The position numbers and the translations under genes were made by a program. This document shows positions 12,960-22,971 of a stretch of DNA of 64,000 nucleotides, piece after piece. Under the pieces are notes generated by a model. The model saw nothing but the letters and a program-made list of their open reading frames with translations, was not told the origin of the DNA and searched no databases. Every line of letters begins with the position of its first letter. Position 1 is the stretch's first letter. The stretch spans positions 48,727,061-48,791,060 of the forward strand of contig OX638369.1 of NCBI GenBank assembly GCA_951812925.1. Direction: 5' to 3'. The stretch comes from Calliopum simillimum. Taxonomy: Eukaryota > Arthropoda > Insecta > Diptera > Lauxaniidae.

Positions 12960-15900
12960 ACTTTATTCTAAACTAAAATTTTTTTTTGTTTCGTAAAAAT
13001 GAATTTTTTTCTCGTTACTGTACATACTATCAATTTTACAAAGAAAAAAAAAAACCACAACATTTAATGTTGCTGTGAAAAGCTGTTGCTGTAACTAAAA
13101 GAAACATGTAACAACAAAAAGCAGAAACTTTTAACAAAATGTCCTTTGGGTGCAAAATCGATTAAATCACACAAACGCACACACACACAACGTTTTACAT
13201 ATAAATTCACAAAACGGAAGTCAATCAAAGAACAAACATTCGCATACTCACAAAACGCACATATACACGTTCATGCAAAGTCAAATATAAGGAAATATCG
13301 TTACATATACAAATATGCAATCACCCATATACACACAAGCAAACGCACACTTAACTCATACCAATAGGTTGGTGGAAAAACGTACAGTGCTGGCAACAAT
13401 GAAGGATATACAGAGAGAGAGACGCCTAAAAGTATTAAGACTGCTGACTGCGTAGATTTGAAATTCGTTTGCATCCGTTGGCAATGTCAAAAGTGATTGT
13501 GCCGAGTGTGGAAAAAAAATTCCTATCTAAGTATCCTCCAGGTAGGAAAAGACAATGGGACAAAGGACTTAAGCCAAAACATTGAGAAGGGGATTCTTAC
13601 ACTTCTTACCAGTTCTTTTGAAAAACATACAAAAACAATCACAATACCCTATCTTAGATCAATTTTTTTTGATTAAGGCACTTGTGTTGTCACTGATCGG
13701 CCTGTTTCCGTTTCTTCGACGAATGAGCAATCAAACACAATCCAATGCAATTGAGTCCTGGCCGGAATGTAGCGAGACCTACTGTTCATCTTTAAAGTCG
13801 GAACAACCCATGAGATAATTGCACTTTTTTATTATGAATGAACAGTCAACCTCCGTCTTAATGCATTGCTATTTTCGGTTGCTTCCAGGCTTAAATGGAT
13901 TGACATTTAGGTAGGCCATCAGCTCCGTTTGATGTAAGATGATTCTGCACAGTATGGTACACTGGAAGAACTTTTGACTCTTAATTTTCAAAAATTTGTA
14001 TTTTTGAAAATTATTGCAAGGTCCAAAAAGTCATTACACTTTTTGAAAAATTGATTACATACGATTAAAACTAGGAAATAAGACTTCAATAAAAATTGCA
14101 TTAAAGTTTTTTTTTTAGTATTTTTTCAAAAAATTCTTTTTGTCGAATATACCTTAGATAAATGACGTGTTAACACCGGTGCCCCGGTGTCAAAAGTACC
14201 CCAGTTTACCTTAGAGTAATACAGCACAAAGGTACATTATACGAAACTGTCAGAAAAATTACAGTGTTATTGCATAGTGGAAAGCTGCAAAAATCATCGC
14301 AGTCACCAATGACATCATTCTCAACCGGGTGGAATAATAATCAAGCTCCGTACGTCGCTATGTGCGTAATGTAATGCTGAGGAATTAATCTCAATACCAA
14401 CGCTTGCAGTGAACATAGCATCTGTCACTAAAAAAAAAAGGAGAAGCCAAATAAAAGTGCTATAACATTCCACTCGTCCTTAACTCGCTATTTTCATCCA
14501 TTTTCACACGCGCTCAAACTCCATTTTAATGCTGACAGAACTGACTGAATGACTGACGGACTGACTGACTGGCAACTCGCTGATTGATGTGCGTCTGCAG
14601 GAGGATTGTAAACGCATTTTACGAGGAAATAAGAATTTTTTTTAGCCCGAAGGTGTTGAATCACTCGCATGATGAGTTGCTTGATTGAAGAAATTTTCAT
14701 AGTACATTTGTATGGGTATGTGCGTGCGTGGGTTTGTGTGTGTGTGTTGAGCAAAAATTACACGCACACATGTGTCTCTTTGCTGCTTATTATAACATGA
14801 AAAAGGTATTTAACCAAAAAATCAGCAAAGTTTCTACATTTCAGAATGAATGATGGGAAAAAAGAAAAAGCAAAGAAGACATCAATTATTTACGAAGCTT
14901 AAAAAGTCCAAAAAAAGAATCTTTGCTGTGGCCAAATCAATTAAGAATATATTCTTATTTTCCTTTTAACCACATCCTTAGTTTGTCATTTTGCTCGTCT
15001 TCAAGATTAACAGAAATGTTGAAAAATTAACTTGATGTTTGGTAGGAAATGGAATAATCCAGAGAATTGAAAATGAAAACTGCTAAATAAATAAAGGTAT
15101 GGTAAAAGGTATCTAAAATTATCAATAGACACAACTTTTTCAGGAACTTTTGCAAGACTCAACAACCTTTTAATTGGTGGTTGAACACTGAAATGCACTC
15201 ATGTTATGAATAGAATTACTGATGAAATTTAGTGTCATGCCTTCGTAGAAATGTAATGCCTACAGATTAGAAAAAAATGAAAAAAAAAAATCGCGTACAC
15301 GTCAATGAGAGAGAATAATGCTAATGGAAAATGCCTAGTATAGACAAAAAAGGTGTCCATATTACCGATAATTCCAAGAAAAATAAGACCTATACCAATC
15401 GATAGAGAATTTTCCACTGAACAACTTATCAAAATTGGTCCTCGCATTTTTTCCGGAAAATTATATAAATTGGGGCATTCCTTGTGGAGCCCAAGATAAA
15501 AAAATTTTATGTTTCCGATTTTAGTACCTAATACTTGATTATGTTATATCCATACAGGCTGGATCATATTCGGTAGAACACTGGAAAATGTAAGATTTCT
15601 GGGACTATTCTGAACAACTTTTCTTCGATCCGTTTTTCGAAATTCACAAAACTGATGGAGATATAGCCATCAGAAGATCGAAATATCGATCGGAATTTAT
15701 TTCCTTTCATTTGAAATGTAATTTGTACCTGATTTCCTTCATTAGCATATTTTTTACAGGAAAAGAAAAACTAAACCAAAGAAATTTTCATGCAATTTAC
15801 CGAAACATTACTATAGCACCAAAAATTTGCCACATCTGGAAAATCATGACTCGGATTTTAAGCTTTTGTACAAAGGGTACAATTAAAGTACCTTTCAAAT

Positions 15901-16585
15901 GGCACCAATACTATAAAAATCTGTCCCGAGTTTATACCGGTTTTCATAAAGCTATATGTGCTATATATGTCCTCGATCCATATACAAATTATTTTACTGT
16001 ATAAAGTCTGGTTATCGAGCTAAAGGGATTTAAAAATTTGAATGATCGGCAGGTATGCATTACTTATTCCAAAAGTCTATTTTTTTGAATTTTTGTTATT
16101 TTATTACAGTTAAGAATGTCAAAAATTTTGCTTCTTATTGACTATTTTTAGAAGGTGTAATTCTTGTAAGCATTTTCCTGGCAATAAATGAGATATTTTT
16201 ATGTAAACAGAATCCAATTTTATTAATTACTGACAGAATACCAGTCAAATCATATAATGACATTACTTTTGTCTTTATAAAAATTTTTAAAATTTAGTAT
16301 GAAAATACAAAAAAATATTGATGAAAGGTACAATTTTCGATCAAAAATGCGCCGAACTAAAGTTGAACGCAGAGGTATAGTTCCTTGGGCAAATATTCAT
16401 AGAATCGAATGAACTTTCATGTAGGGGGGGTAGCCGAGATCAGTTTTTAAAACGGCCCACCCTAACATACATGCATAAATAGTGCTACAAAAATAACTGC
16501 AAAAAAATATTACAAAAAAAACATCATTAATATAATTTCCTAGAATAAATAAAACTAAAATAAAATATCCCTAAATATAAATACC
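12960..16585. other. gene-free DNA
   Basis: No gene supported. It contains poly-A/T tracts, a CA-rich stretch around 13170-13350, a run of GACTGACTGA-type repeats at ~14538-14570 and a GT-rich tract at 14717-14748. ORFs up to 97 codons (15711-16004) lack any motif. Confidence 0.5.
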
Positions 16586-16590
16586 TTACC

Positions 16591-17162
16591 TGTTTACGCG
16601 GAAACGTAAACCTTTATAAATAAAAGAAAAATGTATCGTGTTTATACGGATACATAAAACCACCCCTTGTAAATCTTTACAAAAATCCATGTTTTTCATC
16701 TAAACGATGGCAACCCTACCCGTCTTCAGTATTTGGTACCTGACTGCCGAAAGTATAGCCGTCTCGCTCGCTCTGGTGTAAAAACCATTGCTGACAACTT
16801 TCGATCAGTTTTTTGATCAACGAATACAGAAAAATATTCTGTTTATTTCGTTGAATATTAAAGCAAGCTGCAAGCAGCAAATTTTCCTAAAAAACTTGTA
16901 AGCTTAAAAAATAAAGTGCTGTCCACAAACTTACAAACACAAAAAAGTGTTTATTGTTTTATTGCTCTAAAAGTGGAGCCAAGGAGCTTGTGATCCAGAC
17001 GACGTGTCTAGAGCGGTCTCCATAGAAGACCAGGGATTTTTGCTTCTCCCGTCGAAGGGGTACTCCATCGCCGCCTACAGTGGGCAGAACAGGTATTGTT
17101 ACCGTTGAAATACTCAATATTTTAAAATACAAAAAAAAACAAGTTTGGTGCCCGACCAAACA
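16591..17162 (+). repeat. 5' LTR of BEL/Pao element
   Basis: This is a 572-base direct repeat of 20966-21537. It starts TGTTTACGCGG and ends CCGACCAAACA. It carries the insertion's transcriptional start and polyadenylation functions by analogy with the family; AATAAA occurs at about 16908. A 66-codon minus-strand ORF present in both LTRs is incidental. Confidence 0.93.
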
Positions 17163-17286
17163 TTTGGTCCTTCAGCCTTCTTGTGGCCGGCCCCTGTCAA
17201 GGATATTTGTTAAAATTTTGTTAAATTTTCACGGGCCCCGGCATATTTCCCGCGAAATTTCGGATTGTTCCGGCGAAATTTTTACA

Positions 17287-17490
17287 TGTGTTTAACCTTT
17301 GCAAGTGTGCAAGGTTAACACAAGCCCTCGTGTTTGCTATTAACAGTTAGTTTCCATTTGTGTTTAACTTTTGAAACTGCTCAAGGTTATCACACTAACT
17401 CGTGTTTTCTTAACTCGTAACCTTTGATATTATTCAAGGTTAAATCAAAATTTATATTGCTGAGTAATTTGAATACCGTTCAAGGTTATA
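17287..17490 (+). promoter_or_regulatory. repeated AACCTT...AAGGTT hairpins in the BEL leader
   Basis: Within the untranslated leader between the 5' LTR and the ORF, AAGGTTA occurs near 17311, 17393, 17436 and 17481. In at least three cases it is preceded at 10-20 bases by its complement: TTAACCTT...AAGGTTAA, AACTTTTGA...TCAAGGTT, and TAACCTTTGA...TCAAGGTTA. Each could fold as a small RNA hairpin. The position suits a packaging or translation-control signal, but that function is inference only. Confidence 0.45.
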
Positions 17491-17753
17491 TAAAATACAG
17501 CGTGGTACTCTACACCATTTTGCGAAATTTTCGTACATTGTATAAGGTTTGTTGCTACAATCCATTTCGTGATTTTTGATCAGTGATATTTTTTACTCAA
17601 GTTCGCGGATGCTAAGCAGTTTTTTGATTTTTTGTAACGATATTTGAATCGTTTGCATAAGCATTGCTACGATTTTGACCCCGCGCAGTGTATCACTAAC
17701 TCAAAAAGGTTTTCGTTATTGTTTTTGACTTTTCTAACAGCTTTAAATTCGAA

Positions 17754-20318
17754 ATGGAACAGAAGCTAATGAAATTATCAAACCGAAAAGTAGCTATTCT
17801 AAATTTTTCCCTTAATATGCGAAAAACAAAAGAAGATAAGCAGACAAAAAGCTTTTTGAGTTTTCTAAAAATTTTACTCGATCGATATTGGGAAGAATAT
17901 GCGTCTTTATATGACGAAGTAGTGTCCACATATTCATCTGAAGACCCAGTGAAAGCGCTTCTAGAGGCCAACACCCATGATTCTGTGGCATGCTCGTACT
18001 TAGAAACGTTAGATGAATTATGCGCCTTATTAGGAACACTTGACGACACACACGCACCACAAATTCCCAATTCAAATATGTCACCACTTGATCAAGCTGC
18101 CCTTGTACCTGAATTGGAAAATTTACCGCAAGTTAAGAAACACCATTCACTACTGCATAGGGAAAATTATTCAACGAGTCAAATAGCCTCGAATAATCTA
18201 TATTATTCAAATAAAACCAAATTTCACCCTAAAAGTGACAATGCAGATATTTCTGCTGTTACTTATACTCATAAAATACAGTCCACTTCTCAAAATCTGA
18301 CTGAATCAGAAAAATTGTCTAATAAGAATATTTATTCTCATAAACATTTGCTTCAAAATAAAAGTGACAAGGCACATAGTTCTGCTGTCACTTATACCTC
18401 TACTATACAGTCCACTGTTGAAAATCCGACTACTCCGGATGAATTGTCTTCGACAATAGACCCTGTAATTTCTTGTTTTACTCCAGTCAAAAGGAAAGTT
18501 ATCCTTGACACGGATTTAATTGAAATTTATATTATGGGATCCAATTATAAAGCTCGCGCTTTGATTGACCCAGCGTCTGAGTGCACGTTTGTTTCAAAAC
18601 GCATGCAACGTTTACTAAACCTTCCTACAAAGGCCATTTCAGCCCAAATAACCGGACTAAATGGCATAGCTCATACCCAACCAACTTTTATGGCTTCCTT
18701 CCATATCGGCCCTCTACTCTGCAGGAATATCCCGATCGAAGTGATTGCTTTGGTGGTTTCAAAAGTGGCGGAGAATTCCCCATCTTTTAATTTTAACATC
18801 TCTGACTTTTCAGGGACACGTACCTGTGAATTTTCTGACTCACATTTCAATCGAAGTTCAGAAGTAGATTTGCTCATTGGCGGCGACTTATACCCTACAC
18901 TCCTTCTTGGTAGAGTTCAAAAGAATATTTTTGACTCTCTTATTAGCCAAGAAACCATATTTGGATGGATCCTTACAGGATCAGTACCAGCTCAGCAACA
19001 ATTGCAACCTTTAACGGTTGCCTCGTATTTATCAGAAATACCTCTGAACGAGCAACCTGAAATACCACAAAACCACTCAGTCTCCGATGCCGATAAAATT
19101 TGTGAGCAAATTTACAAAAAATCCACTAGGGCAAACGTGAATGTCCGATATAATCTTGATTCACCCTTTAAAATAGATTTTCTTTACTCCAAATCTTTAG
19201 GGCAATCGAAATTCATTGCTCGAAATAAATTTCTTCGAAGCAAAAAACCACTCTTTAAAAACTTCAGAATTAAATCTCAGTATGATGTCATATCTGAGTA
19301 TTTTAAGCGTGATAAAATTATCAAAATCAAACCCAAAAATGTTAAAAGAAATGTTTCTTTTTATCTAATCCACCATGCTAAGCTAAAACAAAAAAGTGAA
19401 AGCATAAACTCTCATACCAATATAAGGGACAATCCTGCCGATCTAGCAACCCGGGGGCTACATCCTTCGGACTTTAAAAGCGAGCTCTGGTGCGATGATC
19501 CTCTTTGGCTCAATATTCAAAAATCTGAATTTCTAATAACTTCACCTTTAGTGAAAAATTATACTAAGCTGGAAGGCAGACCCACTAAATATCTCATTAC
19601 TAGCTCGGCGTTGAAAATAAATGTTTTCGAGAGTCTTACCCCATTACATAAAGCATTACATGCGACTGCATATATTTTTCGATTTTTTAATCGAACTCTT
19701 CGAACTGTCGATTCAAAATGTTGTTACACCTCAAAAGAAATTTCATTTAAGGAGCTTAAATTTGCAAAAATGAGACTCATAAGATTATCTCAGCAAATTC
19801 TTTACCCTAAAGATTACTTTCATTTACTCTTGATCAAAGTCATTGAATCAAAAATTGAATATTTAGCTCTGATTCCACTCTTGGTTCGAGAAAACACTAT
19901 ACTCATGTTTCGAAGTCGATATTCATATATACTTGTGAAAGTTGTTCACCATCTTTTCCATCATGACGAAAATCCTGATCATCGACCGTTCCACCAAGAG
20001 TCTCGGATACTGAAGATGAAAAATTCAAATCAACTGTATTTCTTCATTTGTAAAACCCATGCCATCATCAGAAAGCGCTATCATGAACAAATAATGGCTG
20101 GTTTGCCCCCTGAGTGGGAAACCACATCACACCTTTTCACTAATACAAGTGTTGAATTCTGTCCCCGTGGGAAGATACCAACAACTGAAGCTGTGTTGCT
20201 CGAAATGGAAACCACGAAAAATCCACCACGGCAGTTATACAAGAATTCGCGTTCTTCATATAAATACTCTTCATGTCTTCGTAAAACGTACATGTTTTCT
20301 GAAATGTGCTTATTTTAA
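17754..20318 (+). CDS. BEL/Pao polyprotein, in-frame deletion derivative (854 aa)
   Basis: The ORF starts at the first ATG after the leader. Residues ~1-100 are a Pao-type gag N-terminus (helical, MEQKLMKLSNRK onwards). About residues 235-430 are the DUF1758-like aspartic protease region: ALIDPASECTFVSKRM carries the active-site Asp in the DPAS form found in this family, and LLIGGDLYP and ETIFGWILTG follow. The sequence then passes through ~90 basic residues to DNPADLATRGLHPSDFKSEL, the motif that normally lies after the RNase H domain. The reverse transcriptase (no YVDD box) and RNase H are therefore missing, in frame. A stub of the integrase zinc region (ENTILMFRSR) follows, and the last ~110 residues are unrecognised and replace the integrase core. 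A full Pao polyprotein is usually about twice this length. It is not a host gene. Confidence 0.85.
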   Translation: MEQKLMKLSNRKVAILNFSLNMRKTKEDKQTKSFLSFLKILLDRYWEEYASLYDEVVSTYSSEDPVKALLEANTHDSVACSYLETLDELCALLGTLDDTHAPQIPNSNMSPLDQAALVPELENLPQVKKHHSLLHRENYSTSQIASNNLYYSNKTKFHPKSDNADISAVTYTHKIQSTSQNLTESEKLSNKNIYSHKHLLQNKSDKAHSSAVTYTSTIQSTVENPTTPDELSSTIDPVISCFTPVKRKVILDTDLIEIYIMGSNYKARALIDPASECTFVSKRMQRLLNLPTKAISAQITGLNGIAHTQPTFMASFHIGPLLCRNIPIEVIALVVSKVAENSPSFNFNISDFSGTRTCEFSDSHFNRSSEVDLLIGGDLYPTLLLGRVQKNIFDSLISQETIFGWILTGSVPAQQQLQPLTVASYLSEIPLNEQPEIPQNHSVSDADKICEQIYKKSTRANVNVRYNLDSPFKIDFLYSKSLGQSKFIARNKFLRSKKPLFKNFRIKSQYDVISEYFKRDKIIKIKPKNVKRNVSFYLIHHAKLKQKSESINSHTNIRDNPADLATRGLHPSDFKSELWCDDPLWLNIQKSEFLITSPLVKNYTKLEGRPTKYLITSSALKINVFESLTPLHKALHATAYIFRFFNRTLRTVDSKCCYTSKEISFKELKFAKMRLIRLSQQILYPKDYFHLLLIKVIESKIEYLALIPLLVRENTILMFRSRYSYILVKVVHHLFHHDENPDHRPFHQESRILKMKNSNQLYFFICKTHAIIRKRYHEQIMAGLPPEWETTSHLFTNTSVEFCPRGKIPTTEAVLLEMETTKNPPRQLYKNSRSSYKYSSCLRKTYMFSEMCLF

Positions 20319-20965
20319 ACCCAATACTCATTTTGAATAATCTCTTGCATAAATTTCAACCCATTTGTTTTAGAAAATTGCCTATCGATCAATTTCACTC
20401 TAAAGTATACTCTTTCTCTGGCTTAAGGTCATCACAAGCAACGTATTATGAAAATTGTAAAAATTTACTATGACTTACGTAAAAGTCATCAATATTTTAA
20501 CTCAAAATTAAGATGAACCCGAAGCCCACAAATGAAAATTTAAATTTAAGAAATTTAACTCAGTTAACTTCTTTCATTTAATTTTGAAATATCTTAGACA
20601 TAAACTAAAAATTTTGTATAAAAAATAAGCCTAAATAGAATTTTTACAAAGTTGCTACAAATTAAAAATTTTATAACTTGAAACTCCATTATAAAATGAA
20701 TTTCCTCTATAATTCAAAAAGCCAGAAAGGCATAAAGTGTATTTAAATTAAAAAAAAAGTAGACTAAATTCAGCTAAAAGCAAAAATGTTATTACTTTTC
20801 TCGTATTCAATATGATTATGCTCATGTCTAATGTACTAGTGTATTCTTAAATTTATCTTTTAATACCCAAATTTTTAATTAATTTACTTGTAATTTATTG
20901 GTATTTTATTGTATAAAAATCATAAGCAATCCATCTTTGTTGCAGATACTGCAAGGCGGGCAGTA
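20319..20965 (+). other. AT-rich 3' untranslated part of the BEL element
   Basis: Between the ORF stop and the 3' LTR are ~650 very AT-rich bases without coding potential. In a complete element this would be integrase or env-like sequence. The last bases, GCAAGGCGGGCAGTA, form the presumed plus-strand priming site. Confidence 0.6.
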
Positions 20966-21537
20966 TGTTTACGCGGAAACGTAAACCTTTATAAATAAAA
21001 GAAAAATGTATCGTGTTTATACGGATACATAAAACCACCCCTTGTAAATCTTTACAAAAATCCATGTTTTTCATCTAAACGATGGCAACCCTACCCGTCT
21101 TCAGTATTTGGTACCTGACTGCCGAAAGTATAGCCGTCTCGCTCGCTCTGGTGTAAAAACCATTGCTGACAACTTTCGATCAGTTTTTTGATCAACGAAT
21201 ACAGAAAAATATTCTGTTTATTTCGTTGAATATTAAAGCAAGCTGCAAGCAGCAAATTTTCCTAAAAAACTTGTAAGCTTAAAAAATAAAGTGCTGTCCA
21301 CAAACTTACAAACACAAAAAAGTGTTTATTGTTTTATTGCTCTAAAAGTGGAGCCAAGGAGCTTGTGATCCAGACGACGTGTCTAGAGCGGTCTCCATAG
21401 AAGACCAGGGATTTTTGCTTCTCCCGTCGAAGGGGTACTCCATCGCCGCCTACAGTGGGCAGAACAGGTATTGTTACCGTTGAAATACTCAATATTTTAA
21501 AATACAAAAAAAAACAAGTTTGGTGCCCGACCAAACA
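20966..21537 (+). repeat. 3' LTR of BEL/Pao element
   Basis: Direct repeat of 16591-17162, 572 bases, no differences noticed on reading. It is followed directly by the target duplication TTACC. Confidence 0.93.
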
Positions 21538-21542
21538 TTACC

Positions 21543-22233
21543 CTTTAATTTCCCCAATTTCCTAAAACCCCATAATCCTAAAATAAAATTTAAAAAAAAA
21601 ACATGCATAATTCTTTATTCCCAAATTCACTTTTATATTTGCTTTCAATTCATGAAATTCCCTAAATCCCCCAAATTTCCCAAAAAAAATTCACCTAAAA
21701 AAAAGAGAAACATTTTAAGTAATTTTCATTAAATTTGATAAAAAAGTTTGGTTTTGATTAATCTTAAATTAAAATAAAAATAGCATGCAAAATAAAGTGA
21801 AAAATGTAAGAAGATTTTGAGAAAAAATATTAAGAATTACTAAAATTTAAAGTTAATTACCTAAAATTAAAGTTCTTAAATACTAGTAGAAAAAAAAAAA
21901 AGAAAAATCAAAATTAGAACTCTCATAAGCTGAAGAAATGAGGAGTTATTTTTCAAAAGGGCGTAAAACCATGTTAAACTAATTTTCAGTAATGAGAAAA
22001 AACTTTTATGGGCTGTTTACAATAACATATTTTTTTTTAATGTCTCCTGTATTACAGTGAGTTGACCAAAGATTCTAATCCCCTTAACATTTTTGTTGTA
22101 ACATATTTGCAGTAATTGCAAAAAGTAAAAAACATTTGGAAATAAGCCCTTTTGTTCTGAAACGTTTGTAAATTAGCCCTTTTGTTTCAAAATCACTCTT
22201 ATTTCACCATTTGGAAGTTTATTTTGATGTCTA
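21543..22233. other. gene-free A-rich DNA
   Basis: This is the original flank of the BEL insertion, with A- and C/A-rich low-complexity sequence. I see no gene or clear repeat. Confidence 0.5.
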
Positions 22234-22950
22234 TACACGGAGAAAAATACGCAATTTTTACTCCACTCGGCTAGTCGAAAAATTAAAGTAATCAACACTA
22301 AATTTCAAGTATATTTTACCTTACGTAAGAACTATTTTATGGATCCCTAACGTCATATTTACAAATAAAATGTAGTTAAATAATAAAGGAATATTTACTA
22401 CAAATATCCTACATTTGACTTTATGTAAAGAAATTTATACTTTCAGAAAAAAAATGTATGACCATTTTGAATTTATAATTCTAGTCAAAATAACGCACAA
22501 AAATGAGTGTCATAATTGTCACCTTACTCGAGTAAAGTAAATATCACAAGAATATAGAATCATTTTGACTTTTATAATTTTAGTAACAATTTCTATTTTT
22601 GGACAGACATTTTCTTTATATACAAATTTTTTGCTTCTACATCACATGCGTGCGCAGCGCAGAGGATATGTATCGTACTATCATACGGAAGGGCCAGGGT
22701 TCGTACCCCAGCGCCGGTCAGTTAATTTTTTTTTTTTTTTTTTTTTTTTTTTCTTGTTGTTTGAACTATACAGTAAAGTAAATATCACGCCAATTTTTTC
22801 ATAAAAAATACTAGGAAACATACATTTTGAATTGACTAAAACAATAAGGTGAATCTTACTTCGGTGTGAAGTTGTCACTATTCTGACTTGAAATTCTGGT
22901 AAAATTTATGAGAAATAAAGTAGCGAATACTATTTTTTTTTCTCCGTGTA
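22234..22950. mobile_element. 717-bp inverted-repeat element with tRNA-like core
   Basis: The ends are TACACGGAGAAAAA at 22234 and its reverse complement ending at 22950. There is no transposase. The middle holds a tRNA-like module at ~22645-22715 followed by a run of about 30 T. A similar terminus (TACACTGAGAAAA) bounds the 31.9-33.1 kb element, which also contains tRNA-like modules. Target-site duplication is not clear, and I do not assign a superfamily. Confidence 0.65.
22645..22752 (+). ncRNA. tRNA-like pol III module (pseudo-tRNA/SINE-type)
   Basis: GCGCAGCGCAGAGG resembles a D-arm. CGTA-CTATCA-TACG can form an anticodon-like arm. GGGTTCGTACCC is a T-arm and a good B-box. Immediately downstream, after CAGCGCCGGTCAGTTAA, is a long T-run able to terminate polymerase III. 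Length and order fit a tRNA-derived SINE head. The acceptor stem is not convincing, so it is not called as a tRNA gene. Confidence 0.45.
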
Positions 22951-22971
22951 GGCATAGTATGTAAGCACCTA

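Larger units (their letters stand above)
16586..21542 (+). mobile_element. BEL/Pao LTR retrotransposon, internally deleted
   Basis: LTRs at 16591-17162 and 20966-21537 are each 572 bases, begin TGTTTACG, end CCAAACA, and appear identical by eye. They are bounded by a direct 5-base duplication TTACC (16586-16590 and 21538-21542). The total length is 4947 bases. The internal ORF (17754-20318) carries Pao-type gag and protease regions. Identical LTRs mean a very recent insertion. A GC-rich stretch, AAGGCGGGCAGTA, lies immediately before the 3' LTR, where the polypurine tract is expected. Reverse transcriptase, RNase H and integrase catalytic cores are missing, so movement would need a helper element. 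Confidence 0.93.
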
